64,000 bases of DNA from COE1 sp965114465 (lineage in GTDB: Bacteria > Bacillota > Clostridia > Lachnospirales > Lachnospiraceae). The stretch is taken from NCBI GenBank assembly GCA_965114465.1, contig CBCOYO010000001.1, positions 1-64,000 of the forward strand. Reading direction: 5' to 3'. How positions within the stretch are numbered: the stretch's first letter is position 1; the number at the start of each line of letters is the position of its first letter. Shown piece by piece: positions 17,256 through 25,842 of the stretch. Under the pieces are notes generated by a model. It was not told where the DNA came from. It saw nothing but the letters and a program-made list of their open reading frames with translations, and searched no databases. The position numbers were made by a program, and so were the translations under genes.

Positions 17256-18173
17256 TTATCTTCTATGCCAAATCAACTGCTTCCAGTGCTCAATTTGTTC
17301 CTCTGTCATAAATCCATTGGAAGTTCCCACAAAACCAATTTTATAAGAAGCGAACAACAGTGCGTTCTTAATTGCTTCTTTTGCATCGCCCGTTTTTACA
17401 TAATAGTGAATAAAGGAAGAAAACAGTGCATTTCCAGCCCCTATGGTATTAACGATTTCATTTGTTTTCACAGGTTTGTACTCCAAAATACTGTTATCTG
17501 CTTTCGTATAAAGAATTACACCCTTTGCACCAATACCCATAATAATAATTTCTGGATCGTATTTCTGTTTGCATTCATTAATGCACTCATACGCATCACA
17601 TTCCAAATCATCATCACTAATATACAAAATATTTGCCGCTGACAAGAAATCTTCCTTATTTGCTATTTTCTCTGCACGCATGCTACGCACATTGCAGGCT
17701 ATTGGTTTATTATATTTCCTAGCAAGTCCAATTAGTGGACGGCAGAAATTACAATTTGACATAACTACCATATCTTTATCCTGTATCTGTCTTTCAAACA
17801 AATCAATGTCATACTCCACGGTACGGATATCCTTTACATCTTCAAAAGTCTGCTTTTTTCCCTTACTGTACAGAATAACGGAAGTCGGCATACCATCAAG
17901 CATCGGAAGAATATAGTCAATGCGCAAATCAATCCCATTGGTAACGAGATATGCTAATATCTGTCTTCTTGACATATTCTTTGCTACCATACTCATAAAA
18001 TCCACTTCATTGCCAAGCCACTTTAACGCCATTGCTTCATTTAAGCCTGCGCCGCCAATACCAGAATTAATCATCTCCGGCACACTGTCAAACTGCTTAA
18101 AGGGCAAAGGCAGCTCTTCAACTTTTACAATTGACTCCAATTGCACAAAACCTGCCACCATAAACTTACTCAT
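17256..18173 (-). CDS. PfkB-family sugar kinase homologue with Asn in place of the catalytic Asp
   Basis: A 305-aa ribokinase-fold protein. The N-terminal substrate half includes GGAGLNEAMALKWLGNEVDFM, and the C-terminal ATP half carries the second PfkB signature as NTIGAGNALFSSF (about residues 242-254). In active members this reads DTxGAGD, and the Asp is the catalytic base; here it is Asn248, although the preceding glycines are kept. Either the enzyme is impaired or it has become a sugar-binding regulator. The motif is clear and not near a sequence ambiguity. It stands alone between a terminator and a structured intergenic element. Its ligand cannot be named. Confidence 0.8.
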   Translation of the reverse strand: MSKFMVAGFVQLESIVKVEELPLPFKQFDSVPEMINSGIGGAGLNEAMALKWLGNEVDFMSMVAKNMSRRQILAYLVTNGIDLRIDYILPMLDGMPTSVILYSKGKKQTFEDVKDIRTVEYDIDLFERQIQDKDMVVMSNCNFCRPLIGLARKYNKPIACNVRSMRAEKIANKEDFLSAANILYISDDDLECDAYECINECKQKYDPEIIIMGIGAKGVILYTKADNSILEYKPVKTNEIVNTIGAGNALFSSFIHYYVKTGDAKEAIKNALLFASYKIGFVGTSNGFMTEEQIEHWKQLIWHRR

Positions 18174-18267
18174 ACCATCACCTAACCTTTCTATTAACAG
18201 TGTAACACAATTTTTTTTATTTTTATACTGTTTTCTGAAACTTTCTTCCTATTTTACATACTTTTTG

Positions 18268-18403
18268 GTAACAGTTCAGATAACCCATTGAACTGTTACG
18301 TATCCAGCCATTGGAAATCGCTTCGCGATGGGCTGGATACCTCCAACCACTACATTTTATTACGGTCAGCGCAGTAAATGCGCAGACCTACCTAAACTGT
18401 TAC
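18268..18403. repeat. Three-hairpin intergenic element
   Basis: A 136-bp block that begins GTAACAGTT and ends AACTGTTAC. Inside are three separate dyads: GTAACAGTTCA/TGAACTGTTAC (18268-18299), TATCCAGCCAT/ATGGGCTGGATA with an inner ATCGC/GCGAT (18301-18339), and GGTCAGCGCA/TGCGCAGACC (18364-18389). No reading frame. A palindromic mobile remnant or a structured 3' end of the nuclease transcript are both possible. Confidence 0.6.
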
Positions 18404-18441
18404 ACTTTTTAGTTACTTTTTTATAATATTGTGTTCAACAA

Positions 18442-19365
18442 TTACGGCTTGCAGTTTCCGCACGGCACATACCCTTGTTCTATCAGCAATTCTCTGCTGC
18501 CCGTGTATTCCTCTTTATTTTCTTCTTTCATATCAATTGCACTGCCACAAGTAGGCTTATGAAACTTCTTGGTATTGGTATTCAGTACATAATGCTCCTG
18601 TACACTGCTGTCTGTAGCACCTGTTTCTGCGGCTTTGCTCTCTCCAGTCGCATAGTCAATTTCTACCCCTGGCTGCACATTGTAAACAAATACATGAAAT
18701 TGAACACCCTCGCCATTGTCTTCCACCGAAAGTGCTTCCATCTGCACACCATCCGCCACAAGATTATCGCCGTCAAATATCGGCGTTACTCTGTATAAAA
18801 CATGATTCTGGGTTTCCTTGACATAATCTGCCACCTCATTTTCATAGGGAAGCATTCCCTGCACATTCATATACCGCGTACCGGTAATTAAATTTTTATT
18901 ATTGGCATTCTCACCTGTTAATTGAAAACCAATTAAATGACATCTGTTATATAAATTTTTGCCTTCCACAAAGTCATAGCGCACAGACTGCCAGCCAGTC
19001 GGCTTTATACGGCTGATATCCCCACGTTTTTCCGTAGGCATTAAGTCAACACCGACATTCGCATATGCGCCTTGGCATCTGCCGAGCGCATCCAACTCAT
19101 CATATGTTTCAAAACTTTCTGTTGTAAGATCGCTTTCTGCAAATTGGGGCTTATTTTGATTCAGCACCACCGAGGGGCTGCCGCTGTATTCCGGAATATT
19201 CCCAATATCTATACTTTCCCCCGAAGAATCTAAATTTCCCTGCTCTGCCGGCTGCGGAACATCACGTGTTACCTCATAAGTGTCCAAGCTGCATCCGCAC
19301 AGACTGAGCATTTGATAAACCGCAAATATAAGCAGCCAGAGTTTGAATTGATACTTTTTTTTCAT
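18442..19365 (-). CDS. Secreted DNA/RNA non-specific endonuclease, lipoprotein
   Basis: A 307-aa protein. The start at 19365 (MKKKYQFKLW) has GGAGG at proper spacing and gives a lipoprotein signal ending LSLCGC; the longer reading is rejected. The nuclease domain (about 85-240) has NRCHLIGFQLTGENANNKNL and NLITGTRYMNVQGM, the beta-beta-alpha metal (EndA/NucA-like) active site with His in the C-H-L motif. The C-terminus (about 260-307) is a separate small module with Cys/His ligands: KKFHKPTCGS and YVPCGNCKP. It is probably surface-exposed and degrades extracellular nucleic acid. It is transcribed divergently from the DUF6062-like gene across a perfect 8-bp inverted repeat. Confidence 0.82.
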   Translation of the reverse strand: MKKKYQFKLWLLIFAVYQMLSLCGCSLDTYEVTRDVPQPAEQGNLDSSGESIDIGNIPEYSGSPSVVLNQNKPQFAESDLTTESFETYDELDALGRCQGAYANVGVDLMPTEKRGDISRIKPTGWQSVRYDFVEGKNLYNRCHLIGFQLTGENANNKNLITGTRYMNVQGMLPYENEVADYVKETQNHVLYRVTPIFDGDNLVADGVQMEALSVEDNGEGVQFHVFVYNVQPGVEIDYATGESKAAETGATDSSVQEHYVLNTNTKKFHKPTCGSAIDMKEENKEEYTGSRELLIEQGYVPCGNCKP

Positions 19366-19473
19366 TGAAAAGTCCTCCCTTCTAAATAAATACATAGATA
19401 CAAATGCATAAAATATAATGCCCACCCCTTGTTCTATGTTTGCGTGTACGGATTCTTGCAAAATTTTAGTGGA

Positions 19474-19495
19474 GTATCATACTAAAATATGATAC
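19474..19495. promoter_or_regulatory. Perfect inverted repeat between divergent genes
   Basis: GTATCATA, six bases (CTAAAA), TATGATAC. It lies in the gap between the nuclease (minus) and the DUF6062-like gene (plus), where an operator would cover both start regions. No regulator gene lies next to it. Confidence 0.5.
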
Positions 19496-19563
19496 ACTAA
19501 GTTTAGAACGGTAAAAGAATGAATCCAAACAGTCTATCAAACATAAAACATGGAGGAATTAAC

Positions 19564-20325
19564 ATGAAAGAACAACTCTACACCATTCCCCTAAATGACG
19601 CCATGGCAGCGAATGACGAATGTCCATTCTGCTTTATTGAACAGAAACTAGAACAAGATCTTCTGGATTTCGCGCTTGGTTCTTGCGCCTCGTATATGGA
19701 AAGCGACGTCCGCGAGCAGACCGACAAGGCAGGTTTTTGCCGCTATCATTTTTTTAAAATGTACCAGTACGGCAATACGCTTGGAAATGCCTGGATTTTA
19801 AAGACACATTACCAAAAAATCAACAGCGAACTTTCCAGCGAAATCAAAAAATTTAAACCAGCGAAAATTTCCTTTTTGGATCGCTTAAAAAAATCAAAAG
19901 AAGTCAACAATACCATGACTGCCTGGGTTTATGAAAAACAACAGTCCTGTTATATCTGCAAACAATACGAAAACACCTATCAGCGATATCTTGACACGTT
20001 TTTTTATATGTATAAAAAGGACGCCGACTTCCGCCGCAAATTAGAGGAAAGCAAAGGCTTCTGTCTTGTACATTTCGGTGATTTATGCCAAGCAGCTATT
20101 GCACAGCTTCCTGAAAAGCAGCAAGCGGAATTTTTCTCCACCATTTTCTCATTGATGGAAAAAAATATGCAGCGGCTTGAAGACGACGTAAGCTGGATGG
20201 TCGAAAAATTTGACTACCGCAACCAGGACGCTGACTGGAAAAACTCAAAAGACGCAATTCAGCGTGGTATGCAAAAGCTAAAGGGCGGATATCCTGCCGC
20301 CCCGTTTTATCAGCAAAAGAAATAA
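19564..20325 (+). CDS. DUF6062-like protein with paired cysteine motifs
   Basis: A 253-aa soluble protein beginning MKEQLYTIPLNDAMAANDEC; GGAGG seven bases upstream fixes this start. Two similar halves each carry a CxxC followed by a Cys-x-x-His: ECPFCFIEQK with GFCRYHFFKM in the first, and SCYICKQYEN with GFCLVHFGDL in the second, so it may bind two metal ions or clusters. This pattern matches the DUF6062 family of Firmicutes, of unknown function. It is mostly helical, without signal peptide. It ends 13 bp from the convergent TetR gene with no obvious terminator. Confidence 0.75.
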   Translation: MKEQLYTIPLNDAMAANDECPFCFIEQKLEQDLLDFALGSCASYMESDVREQTDKAGFCRYHFFKMYQYGNTLGNAWILKTHYQKINSELSSEIKKFKPAKISFLDRLKKSKEVNNTMTAWVYEKQQSCYICKQYENTYQRYLDTFFYMYKKDADFRRKLEESKGFCLVHFGDLCQAAIAQLPEKQQAEFFSTIFSLMEKNMQRLEDDVSWMVEKFDYRNQDADWKNSKDAIQRGMQKLKGGYPAAPFYQQKK

Positions 20326-20338
20326 TGCTGCTATCTAT

Positions 20339-21016
20339 TTACGAAGCTGCCGGCTTGGAAGAAGCGATTGGGTCTTCTTCCTTTGCCGTTGTACTGTCCG
20401 CAATCATCTCTTTCAGCACATCAAGACATTCCTTTATCTCTTTATATGCGGCTTCCGAATCATAACCTTCATAAAGCTGTTCCTTTACGATTCCCTTAAT
20501 GGTATGGTCTACCATTTTTTTAATTTTGTCACGCCGCGCCTTATCCTCTACACCTTTCATTTCAGCATTCTTCAAAAACCCTGCAATTTTCTCCTGCAAA
20601 ATTCTGCCAGATTCCTGTGTCTGGGCAAGCACATCTGCCTCTGTTTCCCTTGCAGATTCCTCCAAAAATACGTTCATAAACGGATAATTTTTCCCTGCCC
20701 GACTCTTGGCAAGTTCCACCTGCCTTGTCAATTCAAAGAAATCATTCTCCCGCTCATCGACAACTGCCGAAATTTCCAGCAGCATATATTTAACACTGTA
20801 CTCATACACAAAGATATATAGACCTGCCTTAGAGCCGAAATAATGAAACCAAAGTCCTTTGCTCACCCCAACAGCCTTTACCATGTCATCTGTACTGGCA
20901 TGTTTAAAGCCGTTTTTCGCGAAAACCTCCAAAGCACCGTTAATCATGCGGTCTTGTTTCTCTCTTGGCAAGTCGAAAAATTTTTCGTTCATCCGCTTTT
21001 CACTCTTTTCTCCCAT
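20339..21016 (-). CDS. TetR-family transcriptional regulator
   Basis: A 225-aa repressor with an N-terminal helix-turn-helix (about residues 18-60: ALEVFAKNGFKHASTDDMVKAVGVSKGLWFHYFGSKAGLY) and a helical ligand domain. The ATG at 21016 lacks a good ribosome site; an ATG at 20992 (MNEKFFDLPREKQDR) is an alternative start. An imperfect inverted repeat directly upstream (21017-21039) suggests autoregulation. The ligand and other targets are unknown; the closest divergent gene is the Asp-rich membrane protein at 21202. Confidence 0.85.
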   Translation of the reverse strand: MGEKSEKRMNEKFFDLPREKQDRMINGALEVFAKNGFKHASTDDMVKAVGVSKGLWFHYFGSKAGLYIFVYEYSVKYMLLEISAVVDERENDFFELTRQVELAKSRAGKNYPFMNVFLEESARETEADVLAQTQESGRILQEKIAGFLKNAEMKGVEDKARRDKIKKMVDHTIKGIVKEQLYEGYDSEAAYKEIKECLDVLKEMIADSTTAKEEDPIASSKPAAS

Positions 21017-21039
21017 AAATTGACTTTTTTGGTCGATTT
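21017..21039. promoter_or_regulatory. Candidate TetR operator
   Basis: On the minus strand AAATCGAC, seven bases, GTCAATTT: seven of eight positions are symmetric. It sits between a TATAAA-like -10 and the tetR start, where binding would block transcription. Confidence 0.4.
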
Positions 21040-21201
21040 TATAGTATCATAATCTAAAAATAGTTTCAATAAAATAACAATAAAAAAATGTACATATTAT
21101 CTTTTCATTTCCATAAAATAGTATTAAAATAGAAATAATTGATACGCTATGCGTTTGCTATGCGTTAAAATAAAAACTGCAACGTGAAAGGAGAAACCTA
21201 T

Positions 21202-21795
21202 ATGGCTAAAAAATTTGGCAAGCTAGTTTTATTCAGCGCCCTTGCTGGTGCAGCTGCAGCAGGAACTTACTATTATCTTCAAAATAAAAAGAACGATTCT
21301 TCTGATGATTTTGACGATATTGACGATTTTGACGATTTCGACGAGGACTTAGACGACGACATTGATTTAACGGCAAAAACAGCCAATGTTACAGAGAGCA
21401 AAAACCGCTCTTATATCGATCTTGAAAATGTCAAGGGTAAAATCGGCGAAAAAGTGATTGAAACCATTGACAAAACCAAAGAAACCCTTGATAAAGCAAA
21501 AGAATTTATCGAGGAACAAACCACACCGCCAACGGAAACCATTTATACGCAGGTAGATCTACCCAGCTCTGGAAGCCAAACAACAACCGACGAAAACACA
21601 ACATCAGAAACGACAGCTACTACAGCGAACGCAAGTACGACTGTCGAACCTACTTTCGATGAAAACAAAAACGCAGATACACCGACCGCTCATACAACCC
21701 AAACAGTTATGACTTCTGTATCTGCAACCTATGCTACGGACGAGTCCAAAAAGTCCAATTCCGAGAATTTTTTTGACGATTCTGACGAGGAATAA
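21202..21795 (+). CDS. Membrane-anchored Asp-rich hypothetical protein
   Basis: A 197-aa protein from the ATG at 21202 (MAKKFGKLVLFSALAGAAAA), with AGGAG eight bases upstream. A single N-terminal membrane helix (about 6-24) is followed by a very acidic stretch (DDFDDIDDFDDFDEDLDDD), a helical segment (KIGEKVIETIDKTKETLDKA) like the YtxH-type amphipathic repeats, then a Thr-rich disordered tail. No enzymatic motif. It is probably an envelope or spacer protein. Confidence 0.65.
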   Translation: MAKKFGKLVLFSALAGAAAAGTYYYLQNKKNDSSDDFDDIDDFDDFDEDLDDDIDLTAKTANVTESKNRSYIDLENVKGKIGEKVIETIDKTKETLDKAKEFIEEQTTPPTETIYTQVDLPSSGSQTTTDENTTSETTATTANASTTVEPTFDENKNADTPTAHTTQTVMTSVSATYATDESKKSNSENFFDDSDEE

Positions 21796-21800
21796 AAATA

Positions 21801-21958
21801 GTTACAATTCACACCAACGCCAGATTTTGCACCAATTTACGAACATTCGGTGTGAATTGCAACAGTTGATGCACACAAAATGCTAAAGTAAAAAAGCAAA
21901 AGCTTTTAGCATTTTGGCGCATAATTCCCACTACTTTGGCGTGGATATGAAAAGTAAC
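21801..21958. repeat. Family C modular repeat, copy 1
   Basis: A 158-bp block starting GTTACAATTCACACC and ending GAAAAGTAAC, so the ends are near-inverted copies. Two modules are visible: a 63-bp X module (21801-21863) and a Y module (TTGATGCACACAAAATGC ... CATAATTCCCACTACTTTGG). The same Y module is at 54492-54568 and, inverted, at 30002-30090. Confidence 0.8.
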
Positions 21959-21987
21959 TAAAAATATTAAAATATAACAATAGCGCT

Positions 21988-22022
21988 GGGGCTGTCGCAT
22001 TATACGACAGCCCCTATTTTTT
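21988..22022 (+). terminator. Rho-independent terminator
   Basis: GGGGCTGTCG and CGACAGCCCC form a 10-bp stem with loop CATTATA, then TATTTTTT. The sequence GGGGCTGTCGCATTA is identical to the end of repeat family A. Confidence 0.85.
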
Positions 22023-22081
22023 GACAACCTTTTACACGTTCTAAGAAACGAAAAAATAACTTTAAATGATTCCTAAATATG

Positions 22082-22735
22082 TTATTCAAACAGGAATTGA
22101 AACAATTCTTCTACTCTTGTAAAATAGAAATCGCTGTTTTCCTGCATAAAACTTCTAATCTCTGGTATCTCGTTTGCCCAGCCGGCTCCGGCGAAAGGTA
22201 CACCAAACGCTTTCGCCATATCATAACCGGGTTTTAAGTCATCTACCATTAAAAGCTGAGAGGGTTTCAAATCAAACTTATTACAAATTACTTCCAATGC
22301 ATAGGGACTGGGTTTACGCTGATGCGCCGGATACTCCCAGCCAAATATTAAATCTGGCTCTGGCAGATTGTTTTCTTTGTAATCCCTGCGGATATTAAAG
22401 TCATAGGAATGCGATACCACGCATATATATCCGCCCTCCGCTTTCTGACGTTCTATCAGTTCCTTTATCCCACGATACGCTTTGGGAATATGATTTTTTA
22501 CATAATTTCTCCAAATTTCAACTTCAACGTCTAAATCCTGCTGTGTCATTTGATAACGCTGTGTACAAAATTCTATAAATCCCGGAGAAAAATTCTCCCG
22601 AAAATAATCCTCTAAGGAGAGTGTTTCTCCTGGCCGCATAATTTTAAGCGCTTCCAAAAAGGCAGGATAATGAATACTTGCCGTGCTGTCCACCACTGTA
22701 TCATCATGGTCTAATACCAAACATTGATATTTCAT
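22082..22735 (-). CDS. HAD-superfamily phosphatase
   Basis: A 217-aa hydrolase; GGAGG five bases upstream supports the start MKYQCLVLDHDDTVVDS. The nucleophile is Asp9 and the acid/base Asp11 (DxDxT). Motif II is CVVSHSYD and the metal-binding end is LLMVDDLKPGYDMAKAFGVP. A helical cap of about 70 residues follows the first motif, as in the phosphoglycolate-phosphatase group. It lies 25 bp downstream of glnS in the same direction, so it is probably co-transcribed. The substrate is unknown. Confidence 0.85.
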   Translation of the reverse strand: MKYQCLVLDHDDTVVDSTASIHYPAFLEALKIMRPGETLSLEDYFRENFSPGFIEFCTQRYQMTQQDLDVEVEIWRNYVKNHIPKAYRGIKELIERQKAEGGYICVVSHSYDFNIRRDYKENNLPEPDLIFGWEYPAHQRKPSPYALEVICNKFDLKPSQLLMVDDLKPGYDMAKAFGVPFAGAGWANEIPEIRSFMQENSDFYFTRVEELFQFLFE

Positions 22736-22760
22736 AAATTCCTCCCTTTTAAGTGTTTTA

Positions 22761-24458
22761 TTACTTTGGTAACACAAATGAGCTTTTGAGTGATACAATT
22801 CTGTTAAACACCAGCGCGTCTGGTTTAGAATCTTTGCAGTCCACATTAAAGAACCCCTGTCTTACGAATTGGAAACTGTCAAACGGCTTTGCGTCTTTTA
22901 ATGCAGGCTCTAAACGGCATTCCTTTAATACAGTTAACGAATTGGGATTCAAATTCAGTGAACCATCTTCATTGTACACCCCTTTTTCCTCATCAATAAT
23001 ATTTTCATACAACCGCACCTCTGCTGAAACTGCATACGACGCCGGCACCCAATGAATCGTTCCTTTTACCTTTCTGCCTGTAAAACCGCTGCCCTGCTTT
23101 GTTTCTGGATCATAAGTACAATGTACCACAGTAACCTTGCCGTTTTCATCCTTCTCAAAACCAACGCACTTCACAAAATACGCACTCATCAGGCGCACTT
23201 CATTCCCGGGAAACAAGCGGAAATATTTCTTAGGCGGTTCTTCCATAAAGTCATCACGGTCAATATACAACTCGCGGCAAAACGGAACTTGCCTAGAACC
23301 AAGTGCTTCATTTTCCAAATTATTAGGAACTTCCAGATATTCTGTTTCCCCCTCTGGATAATTGTCAATTATTAATTTTACAGGGTCAAGCGCTGCCATC
23401 ATTCTAGGCTTTTTCAGTTTTAAATCCTCACGGATACAGTATTCTAACATTGCATAATCCGTTGAAGAATTTGCCTTGCTAACACCGCAAAGCTCCACAA
23501 ACCGCCGCAGCGACTCCGGCGTAAAACCACGCCTGCGCAATGCTGCTATAGATACAAGCCGTGGGTCATCCCAGCCATCAACAATACCATCTTCCACCAA
23601 CTTTTTAATATAGCGTTTTCCAGTAACAACATTCGTTAAATATAGCTTTGCAAATTCTATCTGCTTTGGCGGATGCGGATATTCTGCTTCTTGCACCACC
23701 CAGTCATAGAGTGGTCTATGATCTTCAAATTCCAATGTACAGATAGAATGTGTAATGCCTTCAATTGCATCCTCTATCGGATGTGCAAGGTCATACATTG
23801 GATAAATACACCATTTATCGCCGGTTCTATGGTGTGTCATATGCGCCACACGATAAATTACTGGATCTCTCATATTGATATTGGGCGACGCCATATCAAT
23901 TTTGGCACGCAGCACTTTCTCCCCATCCGCAAATTTGCCGGCACGCATCTGCTCAAATAATGCTAGATTTTCCGTGACACTTCTATCACGATTCGGGTCG
24001 TTTCTTCCAGGCTCTGTCAATGTTCCACGATACTCTCGTATTTCTTCCGCAGATAAATCAGATACATATGCTTTCCCTTTGCGAATTAATTTTACTGCAA
24101 CCTCGTACATCTGTTCAAAATAATCCGAAGCAAAATACAGCCTGTCCTCCCAGTCCGCACCAAGCCATTCCACATCCGCCTTAATCGACTCCACAAATTC
24201 CTCTTTTTCCTTTGTCGGATTCGTGTCGTCAAAGCGTACATTAAATTTGCCGCCGTACTTCTGCGCTAACCCATAATTCAACAAAATACTCTTAGCGTGC
24301 CCAATATGCAGATAACCATTCGGCTCCGGTGGAAAACGGGTTTTTATGGTTTCACACTTCCCCTCCGCCAAATCCTTGTCAATAATCTGTTCAATAAAAT
24401 TTCTGGAGATAACTTCCTCTGTGGCAGTTCCCTCTGTACTTTTCTCTATCTCGCTCAT
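22761..24458 (-). CDS. glnS: Glutaminyl-tRNA synthetase
   Basis: A 565-aa class I synthetase charging tRNA-Gln. The HIGH motif is in PPEPNGYLHIGHAKS (about residues 42-56), the tRNA-acceptor binding region has DDTNPTKEKEEFVESI, and GWDDPRL marks the catalytic core end. The usual KMSKS loop is replaced by VVTGKRYIKKLVEDG. The C-terminal beta-barrel anticodon domain is complete (AYFVKCVGFEKD, VKGTIHWV). No YqeY extension. GAGGAG precedes the start. No T-box leader was found upstream. Confidence 0.95.
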   Translation of the reverse strand: MSEIEKSTEGTATEEVISRNFIEQIIDKDLAEGKCETIKTRFPPEPNGYLHIGHAKSILLNYGLAQKYGGKFNVRFDDTNPTKEKEEFVESIKADVEWLGADWEDRLYFASDYFEQMYEVAVKLIRKGKAYVSDLSAEEIREYRGTLTEPGRNDPNRDRSVTENLALFEQMRAGKFADGEKVLRAKIDMASPNINMRDPVIYRVAHMTHHRTGDKWCIYPMYDLAHPIEDAIEGITHSICTLEFEDHRPLYDWVVQEAEYPHPPKQIEFAKLYLTNVVTGKRYIKKLVEDGIVDGWDDPRLVSIAALRRRGFTPESLRRFVELCGVSKANSSTDYAMLEYCIREDLKLKKPRMMAALDPVKLIIDNYPEGETEYLEVPNNLENEALGSRQVPFCRELYIDRDDFMEEPPKKYFRLFPGNEVRLMSAYFVKCVGFEKDENGKVTVVHCTYDPETKQGSGFTGRKVKGTIHWVPASYAVSAEVRLYENIIDEEKGVYNEDGSLNLNPNSLTVLKECRLEPALKDAKPFDSFQFVRQGFFNVDCKDSKPDALVFNRIVSLKSSFVLPK

Positions 24459-24602
24459 TTTCCAATCTCCTCACTTATAAAATTTTGATGCACCTGTAAA
24501 TTTTGGTACAAATCATCAAATTTATAGACCTATTTTTAACCGTCTTTAAATCTTAAACCATTGTAATATATTTACAGGTCATTTGTAAAGGAGTTTCCTG
24601 TA

Positions 24603-25607
24603 TTATTTTCCTACACTTATAAACGCTTGATCGATATCCGTAATCATATCTATTACTGCCTGTCTTGATGCGTCTGCGAAATTGTCTGCGCCGAATTTCT
24701 TATACTTTTCGTTTTGGTATGCAGCGATAATTCCGCGGGAGGAGTTTACAATCGCGCCGAGCCTGTTATCGTCGAAGAAATAAACGAGGTCTTTGCCTGT
24801 TCCGCCCTGTGCGCCGTAGCCGGGTACTAATATAAATGTTTTCGGCATTAGCTTGCGTAATACAGCGCCCTGCTCTGGATAGGTTGCTCCCACAACCGCA
24901 CCAACAGAACTGTAGCCATATTTTCCCACAAGCTGTTCCCCCCATGCAGCGACCTGTTCGCCAACAATTTCATACAATGGTCTGTCTGCAAAAGATATAT
25001 TGCCTGTACCGTTATTTCCCTGTTCTGCGCCGACAGTTGTTCCGCTTTTCATCAGACGATCTTGAAGTTCCCCGCTGCTGGGGTTGGAGGTTTTTACCAG
25101 CACAAAAATACCTTTCTTTTCTGCCTTGCAAACATTTATAAACGGCTGCACACCGTCGCTGCCTAAATAAGGATTGACCGTAGCAAAATCTTCATCAAAA
25201 CCTGCATAAAAATTATTACCGATCTGCACCTTTCCAAGATGCGCCGCAGCGTATGCTTCCGAAGTTGAGCCAATATCACCGCGCTTAACGTCACCGATTA
25301 CCACTAACCCTTTTTCTTTACTATAATCAATCGTCTTTTTAAATGCAATCAGCCCTGCAATTCCAAACTGCTCATACATTGCTATCTGCGGCTTTACTGC
25401 TGGGATTAAATCATATGTTTTATCAATAATTTCCTTATTAAAAAGCCATATTGCTTCTGCTGCTCCCTCCAGCGTTTCTCCCTTTTCGGCAAATGCTGCC
25501 TTTTTGATATGCTCTGGTACAAATTTCATTGTTGGATCAAGCCCTACCACAATGGGAGCACCTGTTTTTTTGATTTTTTCTATTAAATAATCTATCATAT
25601 TTTTCAT
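24603..25607 (-). CDS. pyrF: Orotidine 5'-phosphate decarboxylase, type 2
   Basis: A 334-aa enzyme (from the ATG at 25607; 25598 and 25610 are also possible) making UMP from OMP. The larger type 2 form is recognised by APIVVGLDPTMKFVPEHI at the N-terminus, the catalytic block VVIGDVKRGDIGSTSEAYA and the phosphate-binding ILVPGYGAQGG and SSRGI. No other pyrimidine gene is adjacent in the window. The leader just upstream (25600-25665) is similar to that of the Nudix gene at 61681. The gap to glnS is short, and a common transcript is possible. Confidence 0.94.
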   Translation of the reverse strand: MKNMIDYLIEKIKKTGAPIVVGLDPTMKFVPEHIKKAAFAEKGETLEGAAEAIWLFNKEIIDKTYDLIPAVKPQIAMYEQFGIAGLIAFKKTIDYSKEKGLVVIGDVKRGDIGSTSEAYAAAHLGKVQIGNNFYAGFDEDFATVNPYLGSDGVQPFINVCKAEKKGIFVLVKTSNPSSGELQDRLMKSGTTVGAEQGNNGTGNISFADRPLYEIVGEQVAAWGEQLVGKYGYSSVGAVVGATYPEQGAVLRKLMPKTFILVPGYGAQGGTGKDLVYFFDDNRLGAIVNSSRGIIAAYQNEKYKKFGADNFADASRQAVIDMITDIDQAFISVGK

Positions 25608-25733
25608 CATTCCTTTCCAAGGCACAAACAAATTGTGAAAGTTTTGTCAAATTCCTTCACTCTTTACCTTATTTCTGTGCTGCCTTTTGCACAAAATACA
25701 ATGTTTGTGTCACAGCACCAACACAAACCTATC

Positions 25734-25831
25734 GGGGCTGTCGCATTAAGGAAAAGATATACAAGATAATCTAACACCTTGCTTCGATTTATACGATATC
25801 CTGTATAATCAAAGCTTATAGCGATAGCCCC
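25734..25831. repeat. Family A palindromic repeat, complete copy
   Basis: A 98-bp element with near-inverted ends GGGGCTGTCGCATTAAGG and CTTATAGCGATAGCCCC. The inner sequence (TATACAAGAT ... ATATCCTGTATAATC) is also roughly symmetric. It is very similar to the inverted copy at 62750-62848 and the truncated copy at 1-69. It lies 11 bp from the nrdD stop. Confidence 0.85.
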
Positions 25832-25842
25832 TTAGTTTACGC

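Noticed and set aside
24459..24602. T-box leader for glnS
   Set aside because: Too short, with no specifier loop or TGGxACCGCG antiterminator word.
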